A stretch of DNA of 13,316 nt from Promethearchaeota archaeon (GTDB lineage: Archaea > Asgardarchaeota > Lokiarchaeia > Sigyniarchaeales > SOKP01): positions 1-13,316 of the forward strand of contig JAUWZT010000082.1 of assembly GCA_030615145.1 (NCBI GenBank). The letters run 5' to 3'. The position numbers were made by a program, and so were the translations under genes. The stretch's first letter is position 1; each line of letters opens with the position of its first letter. Below, piece by piece: positions 5,977-13,287 of this stretch. Under the pieces are notes generated by a model. That model was not told where the DNA came from. It searched no databases and saw nothing but the letters and a program-made list of their open reading frames with translations.

Positions 5977-8900
5977 ATGAAAAAAAATAGGTATTTAATA
6001 ATAATCTTAATTTTGGCTCTTACTACCCCAATTATGTACGAAATGAATCAATACGATCAAAATAATCAGAATACTTCGGAGATTTTTGTAGAAACACCAA
6101 AAGCAAGTGATCCTTACAAAGTACTCTATTTTGGTACTACAGAGGGGCCATTTACAATTGATCCCATCGATTCATGGGATTCCGCATCCAATGATGTTAT
6201 CAGGCAAGTAGCCGAGACTTTATTCCAGCACGATTTAAACAATTCAGACCTTCCTCTTGAACCTTTATTGGTCGACTATTATGAATTGAAAAGTACAACT
6301 GACTTATATATCGAATTAAGAGAAGATGTATGGTTCCACAATTATGACAAGATGGATGCTGACGCTGTTATTTGGAATATTAACAGGTGGATATATCTCA
6401 CGAATTCCACCGGTACTCTTCCACCTAGTACTGCACCAGCATTCCCATCATCATTATACTTCCTTCCAAATGGTACCGCAATGCTTGCTGGCGCCACTAA
6501 AGAAGGTGATTATAACTTAACAATTCATCTCAATGGTGCTTTTATTCCATTCACCTATTTCTTAAGTTGCACATCAAACTCTATCATCGCACCTGACCCT
6601 TCATATGAAACCGAATATATTGATGTAAATACAGGAGATTTAATCGGAACAGGACCATTCATGTATGATGGCTATGAACCTGACGTGGAAGTCAGATTTT
6701 CACGATGGGACGGATATTGGAGAGAACCTTCTGCGATTAATAATCTAATCTTCAAATTATTTGAAGATAGAGTCATAAGTAATAACGCATTGTTGGCTGG
6801 AGACATTGATATCTTGAAGGATCCTCTGCCTGATTTAATGGAAATATTCCAGGCTGATCCTGATATTCACGTCGAAGATATTGGTATGGATTTAATCTAT
6901 TGGTACATGGCGTTCAATAATCGTGATGTAAATGTGACCTGGAGAAAAGCTTTAGCATACGCTTATAATTACTCGTATGTTATTGATGTAATTAGATCAG
7001 GAAATGCCGTACGCGGGTGTCCAGCAGTTCCAGTGGGAATGCCGGGTCATAATGCTTCAGTCCAAGCTAATCTTCCTGGAGAAATTGGTACTTTCGCCGA
7101 TAACATTAAAATTGCTCGACAATACATGCAATCAATGGGCTTCGGCACTACATGGGATGCAAATTATCCGGGAACAAACGAAACTCTTTGGACATCAGCT
7201 AACTTCCGTACCTTCGAAGTCAACACGCACGAAGGAAATCCCACGAGCATAAAATTAAACCAATTAGCTGCTGATAACTGGGACTTAATAGGCGTTGATA
7301 TTAATGAAACTTCCAGGGTCTGGGCAGAATTCCTAGAAACTGCTGAAAACAATCCTGAAGACATGGAAATTTGGTATCGAGGAAGGGGTCCAGATTATGT
7401 TGACACATTTAACATGTTAGACCCATTGTTCAACAATGCTTCCCCTTACAACTTCATTCAATTGAATGATCCACTAGTTCAAGACTTGCTTAAACAAGCT
7501 GCCGAAGAAACGGACGCAGGTACTAGAGTGAATATTTATATGCGACTTCAATACATATTGTTCATAAAAGAAGTGGTTCACATGCCCCTCTGGACTAGCC
7601 TTCAGCAAGTTGTCCATCAAGAAAGTCTAACTGATTTTCCGTATAATGTGCTAAATTACTTTTATTTCTATCCATGCAATACGACAGTTAGTCCCTCTGG
7701 TCCATTTGACTTATCTTCTGATGCAGATTATCCAGATTTAGATGGAACATTTACATTAAATTGGACTGATTCATTGGGTGCTGATAATTATTCGGTTTAC
7801 TATGACACAAGTTACTTCTACGAAATTAACGGTTCTGTTATTCAATTAGCAGACATGATTACTGAAACTGAACTTTTAATTACTGATTTCCCCCCTGGAA
7901 TATATTATTTTCTAGTTGAAGCGATCAATCAACATGGATCAACCTTATCCGGTCCTATACCTGTTGTAGTTTATGACTTCGATCCTAATAAACGTAGTGC
8001 GATTTTTGAGGGATTGTACCTGAATTATTCCATCAATGTTAGAGGGCAGGGTGGTTGGGAATTTGGACTTAATTATACTTATCTTGGTAGCAATACATTT
8101 CAAGTCAATTACACAGTGGGATCTACTACGGGAAGTTATTTAGTAAATAACTTTACGAGGACAAAAGAACAAAGCACTTCTTGGTTTATTTGGATGTATG
8201 GTCATTTCACTCCCTTTTGGATCTTCCAAAATCAAGAAATGGGTGATTTAATCTATATAGACACGCCTACAGAACGGGATCGCTTATTTAATGTCACAGG
8301 AGAAACTGTGTGCGCCATTCCTGATTTTCTGCCTTTTAATTGCTGGGTATTAAATAGCACGGAAGATCCCTATTCACATGCTTATTATGATAAGTACACT
8401 GGTATATTATTAGATGGATACTTTACAGATCTTAGTGGTACTTCTAATTATACTTTAACCTTAGTTTCAACGAATATGGAATTTTTTCATGAATTCCCCC
8501 CACTTAACTTTACGTTGAGCACTGATGCTGAGGATCCCGACACGGATGGTATTTTTAACCTCATGTGGACGGAATCACAAAAGGCAAACAATTATACGAT
8601 ATACCAACAAGAATTGGGTGGAAGTTTAATAATTTTGGCTGAAGAAATTACCGACTTAACCTATTTAGTTGAGAATTTCTACAATGGTACTTTTATTTAT
8701 TTCATTAAAGCTCATAATAATTACGGAGATACAATTTCTAACTCAATTATGGTTAACATTAACGTAGAAGGCAATCGTCCCGGGGAGTTCTTATTAGCTT
8801 CCACAGCGGAAAGCCCGGAGCTGGATGGAAACTTTACATTGGTATGGTCTAGTTCCGAGGGAGCCATCAGCTACACAGTTTACCAACATTCCAGCTACAT

Positions 8901-9174
8901 TACAGTGATTAACGGATCTCTCACGCTTCTAAGCGCGGATCTAGAGGAGACTTCATTCTCAATTACGAATTGCTCAGATGGTGTTTATTACTTCATCGTG
9001 GTGGCTCACAACTCCTTTGGAGATATAAACTCGAACTGCATATCTGTTGTAGTTTTAAGTTCTACAGAAAAGCCTCCATTTAATCCAGTTATTATAACAT
9101 TCTTTATTATTGGTATAATATCCATAATATCCATTTCAATATGGATCCTATTGAAGAAATTTAAGAAAAATTGA
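5977..9174 (+). CDS. Membrane-anchored family-5 (peptide/nickel/oligosaccharide-type) solute-binding protein with fibronectin-like repeats
   Basis: 1065 residues from the ATG at 5977, chosen over the in-frame GTG at 5968 because GTGA sits at Shine-Dalgarno distance and the signal peptide then begins MKKNRYLIIILILAL. Bases about 6115-7690 encode an SBP_bac_5 domain: FTIDPIDSWDSA, IRQVAETLF, LREDVWFHNYDKMDADAV and GTGPF are the classical DppA/OppA signatures. Then a first fibronectin-like module (about 7690-7985), an unfamiliar Asn/aromatic-rich domain (about 7985-8500), two more modules (8500-8770, 8770-9060), one membrane helix (about 9084-9150) and a basic cytoplasmic end. Many N-x-S/T sequons suggest a glycosylated surface protein. 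No ABC permease or ATPase genes are in the window, so the partner transporter is elsewhere or absent. Ligand unknown. By eye its base composition is less AT-rich than its neighbours. Confidence 0.9.
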   Translation: MKKNRYLIIILILALTTPIMYEMNQYDQNNQNTSEIFVETPKASDPYKVLYFGTTEGPFTIDPIDSWDSASNDVIRQVAETLFQHDLNNSDLPLEPLLVDYYELKSTTDLYIELREDVWFHNYDKMDADAVIWNINRWIYLTNSTGTLPPSTAPAFPSSLYFLPNGTAMLAGATKEGDYNLTIHLNGAFIPFTYFLSCTSNSIIAPDPSYETEYIDVNTGDLIGTGPFMYDGYEPDVEVRFSRWDGYWREPSAINNLIFKLFEDRVISNNALLAGDIDILKDPLPDLMEIFQADPDIHVEDIGMDLIYWYMAFNNRDVNVTWRKALAYAYNYSYVIDVIRSGNAVRGCPAVPVGMPGHNASVQANLPGEIGTFADNIKIARQYMQSMGFGTTWDANYPGTNETLWTSANFRTFEVNTHEGNPTSIKLNQLAADNWDLIGVDINETSRVWAEFLETAENNPEDMEIWYRGRGPDYVDTFNMLDPLFNNASPYNFIQLNDPLVQDLLKQAAEETDAGTRVNIYMRLQYILFIKEVVHMPLWTSLQQVVHQESLTDFPYNVLNYFYFYPCNTTVSPSGPFDLSSDADYPDLDGTFTLNWTDSLGADNYSVYYDTSYFYEINGSVIQLADMITETELLITDFPPGIYYFLVEAINQHGSTLSGPIPVVVYDFDPNKRSAIFEGLYLNYSINVRGQGGWEFGLNYTYLGSNTFQVNYTVGSTTGSYLVNNFTRTKEQSTSWFIWMYGHFTPFWIFQNQEMGDLIYIDTPTERDRLFNVTGETVCAIPDFLPFNCWVLNSTEDPYSHAYYDKYTGILLDGYFTDLSGTSNYTLTLVSTNMEFFHEFPPLNFTLSTDAEDPDTDGIFNLMWTESQKANNYTIYQQELGGSLIILAEEITDLTYLVENFYNGTFIYFIKAHNNYGDTISNSIMVNINVEGNRPGEFLLASTAESPELDGNFTLVWSSSEGAISYTVYQHSSYITVINGSLTLLSADLEETSFSITNCSDGVYYFIVVAHNSFGDINSNCISVVVLSSTEKPPFNPVIITFFIIGIISIISISIWILLKKFKKN

Positions 9175-9190
9175 ATTATCTATTCACTTT

Positions 9191-9210
9191 ATTTCTTTTT
9201 TTTATTTATT
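9191..9210 (+). terminator. Oligo-T terminator after solute-binding protein gene
   Basis: A T-rich tract with eight consecutive T (9196-9203) begins about 17 bases after the stop codon. Archaeal transcription typically ends at such coding-strand T runs. Confidence 0.5.
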
Positions 9211-9218
9211 CATTTTAA

Positions 9219-9386
9219 TATAGAAAGTATTTAGATTATCCTAATACTAAATCTTTAGATTTAGATAAATTAGTTACTAAAAGAATAACACTAGAAGAAG
9301 CTGTTAAGGCATTTAAATACTATGATCGTAAGAAGTGGATAAAAATAATTGTAGAACCGCAAAAAAAAATAAAAAAAATTATCTAG
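9219..9386 (+). pseudogene. C-terminal relic of a medium-chain (zinc-type alcohol/polyol) dehydrogenase
   Basis: An open stretch of 55 codons follows an in-frame TAA (9216-9218) and ends in TAG at 9384. Its peptide contains LVTKRITLEEAVKAF and WIKIIVEP, the highly typical end of MDR dehydrogenases (ITHRFPLEEINEAFE...KVVLEP). There is no ATG, no Rossmann or zinc-binding part, and nothing dehydrogenase-like between it and the preceding gene, so this is a decayed remnant and not a gene. Family members oxidise alcohols, polyols or threonine with NAD(P); the original substrate cannot be told. Its stop overlaps the convergent MFS stop in one CTAG. Confidence 0.72.
9361..9378 (-). terminator. Double oligo-T tract ending the MFS transporter gene
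   Basis: On the minus strand, eight T, an A and nine T follow within five bases of the MFS stop codon, a strong archaeal-type termination tract. On the plus strand the same bases code the Lys-rich end of the dehydrogenase relic. Confidence 0.5.
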
Positions 9387-10672
9387 TCTTTCTTTAGAGT
9401 CTCTTCTATTTTTAGGAAAAGTGGTATTGAAGAAATAAAAAAGACAGGACCTAATATAAAAATCCATTGGATTCCGAATAAGGTTGCTACTATCCCACCC
9501 GCAATTGATCCGATTACTTGTGATACGGTAAAAACTATATTGAATATACCATTAAATGTCCCTCGCCTATCTTCAGGTAATAAATCTTGCGCCCAAGTAT
9601 TTAGAGGAGTTGCCAAGGCTAGCAATCCTACCATGATAAATGGAAATAGCACTATAAATAGAACGAAATTTACATTATTACCGCTCACTGTGAAAGGAAC
9701 GATTAGGTATCCTATACTAGTCAATATAATGGATAACGGAACAAACCTTTTTCGACCAAATTTATCAGCCACTTTACCAAGGTATAAGGTCATAAAGAAT
9801 AATGTAGGAAAAGCTACACCAATTACCGTTAGCAATTCTAAGGTCGATAAGCCTAAATCAAAGATAAAGATAAACAGAAATGGCATCACAGATGAGATTC
9901 CCGACTGAAAAACCATAAATGCCAGCGTAATTTTATAAAATTCTTTTTGTGCTTTAAATTCTCTTAAATTAAAGGAATTTTTTAATTCTTTCAAAAACGA
10001 TTTCTTTTCAGGAAGCTCAGATATTGGTTTTTCTTTAATAAAAATGAAACCAATTAATCCGACTAATCCAAAGATTAGACCCCCTACAGAAAGTAAGATA
10101 AAATGCCCTTCTTGAGTAATGATCGTTCCACCATCGATAGGGTCCTGGACACCAAATAGTTCATTACCAATCAACAAAAAAGCGACGCCAACTAATAATC
10201 CTATATAGCTAACAGCATTAATTATGCCATTTGCTCGACCTCTCTTCTCAATATCAACTGTGTCTGGGATAAGAGACCTTTCGGCAACTAAATACGCGTT
10301 CGAAAAGATTCCTATAATAATGACATCTATGAATAGGCAAATATAAAAACTAGGTGATAATCCATAGAAAATCATAGCAGTTCCCGCTATCATTCCTAAA
10401 AGTAAATATGGACGCCTCCTTCCGAATTTAGATCGCGTATTATCACTAAAAACGCCCCATACAAAATTCATAATCAATCCCATAGTAGCAGATAAAGAAA
10501 CCATTAGTGATATATAGATCTCTGGAAGTTTAAGAACGTGATCAATATAAGTGTTAAAGTAGTTTTGCTCAAAAAAGAAGAAAATATAATCACCGCAATA
10601 AAGTAATCCAATCAGTAATACTTGTCTCCTTAAAAATTTGTTAAATTTTTTTTCACTCAATAGAATCTCCAC
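9383..10672 (-). CDS. MFS transporter, GPH/sucrose-carrier-like
   Basis: 429 residues, about twelve hydrophobic segments, from a GTG start (an ATG two bases further out is in another frame; the first helix begins by residue 16, so later starts are unlikely). The loop between helices 2 and 3 reads GVFSDNTRSKFGRRRP (73-88), the MFS motif A in the form typical of glycoside-pentoside-hexuronide and plant sucrose carriers (SDxxxSRFGRRRP). The second half repeats it as GKVADKFGRKR. A long charged central loop (KEKPISELPEKKSFLKEL) separates the halves. Such proteins usually import sugars with H+ or Na+ across the cell membrane. It is divergent from ATP-grasp D. A sugar or polyol substrate is likely from the motif; the actual compound cannot be read from the sequence. 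Confidence 0.85.
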   Translation of the reverse strand: MEILLSEKKFNKFLRRQVLLIGLLYCGDYIFFFFEQNYFNTYIDHVLKLPEIYISLMVSLSATMGLIMNFVWGVFSDNTRSKFGRRRPYLLLGMIAGTAMIFYGLSPSFYICLFIDVIIIGIFSNAYLVAERSLIPDTVDIEKRGRANGIINAVSYIGLLVGVAFLLIGNELFGVQDPIDGGTIITQEGHFILLSVGGLIFGLVGLIGFIFIKEKPISELPEKKSFLKELKNSFNLREFKAQKEFYKITLAFMVFQSGISSVMPFLFIFIFDLGLSTLELLTVIGVAFPTLFFMTLYLGKVADKFGRKRFVPLSIILTSIGYLIVPFTVSGNNVNFVLFIVLFPFIMVGLLALATPLNTWAQDLLPEDRRGTFNGIFNIVFTVSQVIGSIAGGIVATLFGIQWIFILGPVFFISSIPLFLKIEETLKKD

Positions 10673-10706
10673 ATTCTGGTTAAATTTAAAGATGTAATTA
10701 ATAATA

Positions 10707-10727
10707 ATTAATTAAATTTTAATTAAT
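10707..10727. promoter_or_regulatory. 21-bp AT-only palindrome between divergent genes
   Basis: Perfect 10-bp arms ATTAATTAAA / TTTAATTAAT around a single T, in the shared upstream region of the MFS transporter and ATP-grasp D. A candidate common operator. Composition is A/T only, so it may be chance; the adjacent AATATATACT (10725-10734) could be the TATA box of ATP-grasp D. Confidence 0.35.
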
Positions 10728-10796
10728 ATATACTTTAAAAAAAAATAAGGATTAAGGAAGATTTAAGAACATGTGCCGCTTTTTTAAGAATTAATT

Positions 10797-11690
10797 ATGG
10801 TCAAAAAGGTCGTTTTTTCAGCAAGAGAAGATCACGAAATCATAAAAAGCGTTATAAATAAGCTTAGAACTGTTCCAGATGTCAAATTATACTTTCACGA
10901 TCCTACAAAGAAATTTTTCAACCTTTCAAGAATGCCTAAAGCGATTAAAGAAGCAGATTTAATAATTGCTAAAATAAGAAACGATTGTTCTATTGATTTG
11001 CTTCACTTTGCTAAAATAAATAAAATTCCAACGTTACATAATGTGGATACTGTTCTAACGTGCAAAAACAAGATTTCTCTTGATTATTTTTTAAGAAAAG
11101 TCTTTAAAAACAACCCTCAAATTAGGAAGAATTTCGCTTTACCAAATTCGTGGAATAATAACATTACAGATGTTCAAAAATTTAAGAAATGGGCAACTCC
11201 GAAATTACCTATTGTACTTAAAAGTCATTTTCAACACGATAAATACAATAGATTCAATTTTCTAGTTCGAAAGATAGAAGAAATAGATATTTTTTGCGAA
11301 AGATATAAACATTTATTATACTACGACATTTACATTCAAAAATTTATTGAGTGTGATGGCTTTGAAAGAAAGATTTACGTAATAGGAGACAAAACGTTTG
11401 GGATTATAAGAGAAAATCCGATTTATATATATTTGAAAAAAAAGCCCGATAATATCGATGTTGATACAATCAAAAGAAAAGAATTTAAAATAACTAAAGA
11501 AATTCATAATCTAGCCCAAATCGTTTCAAAAGAAATGAATTTAAAAATATTTGGGTTCGACTTGATTCAGCCCGTCAATAGCAATAAGTATTATTTCATA
11601 GATCTTAACGATTTTCCAGGATTTCGAGGAATAAAGAATATTGAAAGTATATTGAGTGATTACTTAATCAATTTTATCAAAACAAGTTAG
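10797..11690 (+). CDS. ATP-grasp protein D, inositol phosphate kinase (ITPK)-like
   Basis: 297 residues from an ATG. N-terminal alpha/beta part with DLIIAKIRND (54-63, the place of VIIHKLTD in ITPK1) and NKISLDYFL (91-99); ATP Lys in IVLKSHFQHD (K142); hinge IQKFIE (180-185); RKIYVIG (191-197, K192); NLKIFGFDLI (D255), and YFIDLNDFPGFRGI (266-279; D269, N271), which is nearly the human ITPK1 sequence VIDINAFPGYEGV (recalled from memory). The complete D/D/N triad, lack of a Gly-rich loop and 'FPGFRG' make this the most ITPK-like of the four. It lies over 5 kb from ino1, divergent from an MFS carrier and convergent with a low-molecular-weight phosphatase (6-base gap). Inferred role: ATP-dependent phosphorylation of an inositol phosphate in the cytosol. 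RimK-type ligase remains the alternative. Confidence 0.82.
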   Translation: MVKKVVFSAREDHEIIKSVINKLRTVPDVKLYFHDPTKKFFNLSRMPKAIKEADLIIAKIRNDCSIDLLHFAKINKIPTLHNVDTVLTCKNKISLDYFLRKVFKNNPQIRKNFALPNSWNNNITDVQKFKKWATPKLPIVLKSHFQHDKYNRFNFLVRKIEEIDIFCERYKHLLYYDIYIQKFIECDGFERKIYVIGDKTFGIIRENPIYIYLKKKPDNIDVDTIKRKEFKITKEIHNLAQIVSKEMNLKIFGFDLIQPVNSNKYYFIDLNDFPGFRGIKNIESILSDYLINFIKTS

Positions 11691-11696
11691 AAAATT

Positions 11697-12194
11697 TCAC
11701 GAATATTTTCTTAAACCTTTATCCAAACATCTTTTTATCTCGTCCCGAGCTTTACGAAAACCCTCAAGTCCTTTCATTGAAGGGTCTTCAATATCCCCAT
11801 TTTCTCCCGCAAATTCTCTTAGAGTGTAAATCTCCTTATTATCTGAGTCAGTAAAGACAATAATTTCTTTTTTATGTTTATCAGTTAGAGTGAGGATTAA
11901 ATCTGCTCGTTGGATTAATTCCGGTCGTTTTTTTAAATCAATCGAGACAGAATCTTCTGGTAGGTCTATAAAAAATTCTTTCATTACAAATTTCGCGTCA
12001 AGAGAAATAAGCATTCCATCTCTAGCGTTCGAAGAAATTCCACCAGAATACACTTCTATTTTCATATTATTACGAGCAAAGAAATCTTTTAAAAATCCTT
12101 CTGTCATTCGACTTCTTGCGGTATTTACACTACAAACTACTAAAATTTTGCTATATGGAAAACTCTTAGGTTTGTCATTCGTCGAGGACTTCAC
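11697..12194 (-). CDS. Low-molecular-weight protein tyrosine phosphatase / ArsC-like phosphatase
   Basis: 165 residues from a GTG start 11 bases after the nicotinamidase stop; AAGGG overlapping that stop is a possible ribosome site, and no other start precedes the catalytic loop. The P-loop is VCSVNTARSRMTEGF: nucleophile C21 and R27 in C-x5-R form. The general acid is D137 in DIEDP. ADLILTLTDKHKKEI (97-111) is the family's usual central strand. The second loop Cys (CxGNxCRS) is Ala here, and apart from C21 the only Cys is C156, so the redox Cys pair needed by thioredoxin-linked arsenate reductase is absent. Family role: dephosphorylation of Tyr-phosphoproteins or small phosphates in the cytosol. 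Pairing with nicotinamidase looks operonic but functionally unexplained. Confidence 0.85.
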   Translation of the reverse strand: MKSSTNDKPKSFPYSKILVVCSVNTARSRMTEGFLKDFFARNNMKIEVYSGGISSNARDGMLISLDAKFVMKEFFIDLPEDSVSIDLKKRPELIQRADLILTLTDKHKKEIIVFTDSDNKEIYTLREFAGENGDIEDPSMKGLEGFRKARDEIKRCLDKGLRKYS

Positions 12195-12205
12195 AATTTT
12201 AACCC

Positions 12206-12880
12206 TTACACAAAACTTTCCTTTGCTACGAATTTAATTCCTTTATTTCTCATATTCTCTAAAGAGCTAGAGATGTTTCCTGGGGGCAAATCTATGCCTT
12301 TAGTTAAATTGACTAAAAAGTAAACCTCAAAACCAAAATTGATACCATCAATCGCAGTAAAATAGCAACAATAGTCTAACGCTAATCCACAAATAAAGAT
12401 TCTTTTAATATTCAATGATTTCAAAAGCCCCGCCAAACCTGTTTCTGCTTTTTTATCGTTTTCAATAAATCCAGAATAACTATCTACATCGATATTATAG
12501 CCCTTACGAATAATAGCATTAACTAAATCAGTTTTTAATTTTTCGTGAAATTTTGCGCCTTGTGTGCTTTGAACGCAATGATCTGGCCAAAGTATTGGAC
12601 CAATTCCTTCTGATTGAAACTCATCTCCGGGATTTTTCCCAGGATAGCTGCTTGCAAATGACTTATGATTTTTTGGATGCCAATCTTGTGTTAATACAAC
12701 TATCCCATTGTTATTCTTAAAAATTTCAGCGACTAAATTAATGTCATGTATAATCTGATCGCCTTCTTCGACAGGTAAAGCACCCCCTGGCATAAAATCA
12801 TACTGCATATCAATTATGAGTAGTGAATCGTTACTGTTAATTGTAATATTTTTTTGATAAGTTAAATTCTCAATATTCAT
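12206..12880 (-). CDS. pncA: Nicotinamidase (isochorismatase-like hydrolase)
   Basis: 224 residues from an ATG. Hydrolyses nicotinamide to nicotinate and ammonia, feeding NAD salvage. Catalytic triad visible: D24 in LIIDMQYDF, K126 in IIRKG, C171 in GLALDYCCYFTAIDG. Metal ligands D66 and H68 in TQDWHP, and H101 in WPDHCVQSTQGAKFH, the nicotinamidase-specific signature that separates it from isochorismatases. YSGF (135-138) matches the DSYSGF substrate-pocket strand. Length is typical, with about 15 extra N-terminal residues. First gene of a two-gene unit with the phosphatase. Confidence 0.93.
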   Translation of the reverse strand: MNIENLTYQKNITINSNDSLLIIDMQYDFMPGGALPVEEGDQIIHDINLVAEIFKNNNGIVVLTQDWHPKNHKSFASSYPGKNPGDEFQSEGIGPILWPDHCVQSTQGAKFHEKLKTDLVNAIIRKGYNIDVDSYSGFIENDKKAETGLAGLLKSLNIKRIFICGLALDYCCYFTAIDGINFGFEVYFLVNLTKGIDLPPGNISSSLENMRNKGIKFVAKESFV

Positions 12881-12933
12881 GGTACTACCTATTTTGAAAT
12901 TTAATTATTAATAAACCACAACTTGTAAAAAAA

Positions 12934-12946
12934 TTTATTTATTAAA
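12934..12946 (+). promoter_or_regulatory. Candidate TATA region for tRNA-Gly
   Basis: TTTATTTATTAAA lies about 35-45 bases before the mature tRNA end, a normal distance for an archaeal tRNA promoter with a short leader. Weak consensus in AT-rich DNA. Confidence 0.35.
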
Positions 12947-12979
12947 TCTCAATTATGATTATTAATTATCAATATTTTT

Positions 12980-13050
12980 GCGCTTGTAGTATAGTGGTAA
13001 TATGCTGGCTTCCCAAGTCAGCGTCCCGGGTTCAATTCCCGGCAAGCGCA
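12980..13050 (+). tRNA. tRNA-Gly (anticodon CCC)
   Basis: A 71-base cloverleaf. Acceptor GCGCTTG pairs with CAAGCGC and leaves discriminator A at 13050. D stem GTAT/ATAT has one G-U pair. Anticodon stem CTGGC/GTCAG encloses TTCCCAA with anticodon CCC at 13012-13014. The T stem CCGGG/CCCGG encloses TTCAATT. No intron, and CCA is not encoded. A short T run starts right after it. Confidence 0.96.
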
Positions 13051-13092
13051 TTTTATAAAATTAATTCCTCAACAAAAAACATCTATACTCAT

Positions 13093-13118
13093 ATTAGTTT
13101 AAACCTCTTCAAACTAAT
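13093..13118. terminator. Stem-loop ATTAGTTT-N10-AAACTAAT
   Basis: Perfect 8-bp arms around a 10-base loop. It covers the stop codon of the small zinc-ribbon gene on the minus strand, so it may mark that transcript's 3' end; on that strand a run of six T follows about 16 bases further. It could also stop read-through from the tRNA. Confidence 0.4.
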
Positions 13119-13287
13119 ACCAACCCTCAGTTTCCATGTATTCAATATAATATATGGCTTTAGAAACTTTTCTACATTTGTTACAATAGTACGGGATCTT
13201 GAGGTAAATACCTTTGATAAATTCCTTTTTCGGGATTATATCTGCTGATTGGCAATAAGGACAAATATTTGGATAATAAATAATCAA
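13114..13287 (-). CDS. Small zinc-ribbon protein, 57 residues
   Basis: On the minus strand a TTG-initiated frame codes 57 residues with two Cys pairs: CPYC (9-12) and CNKC (35-38), the spacing of a treble-clef/zinc-ribbon knuckle, with Tyr/Ile-rich strands between and after. An in-frame TGA lies four codons before the TTG, so the frame cannot extend much; CTG just before TTG is the only other choice, and the nearby ATG is in a different frame. No Shine-Dalgarno site is evident. Small zinc ribbons of this kind are common in archaea and often touch RNA polymerase, ribosomes or DNA, but no specific family is recognised. Real coding is supported by the paired Cys motifs. Confidence 0.6.
   Translation of the reverse strand: MIIYYPNICPYCQSADIIPKKEFIKGIYLKIPYYCNKCRKVSKAIYYIEYMETEGWY

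Noticed and set aside
9540..9908. 122-codon plus-strand frame inside the MFS gene
   Set aside because: Antisense shadow of a clear transporter reading frame; no domain and no start signal.
11697..12194. Arsenate reductase (ArsC) and arsenic-resistance region
   Set aside because: The redox Cys pair is missing and no arsenite pump or ArsR gene is present.
12955..13248. 97-codon plus-strand frame over the tRNA region
   Set aside because: It runs straight through the tRNA-Gly gene and opposite the zinc-ribbon gene; no protein motif.
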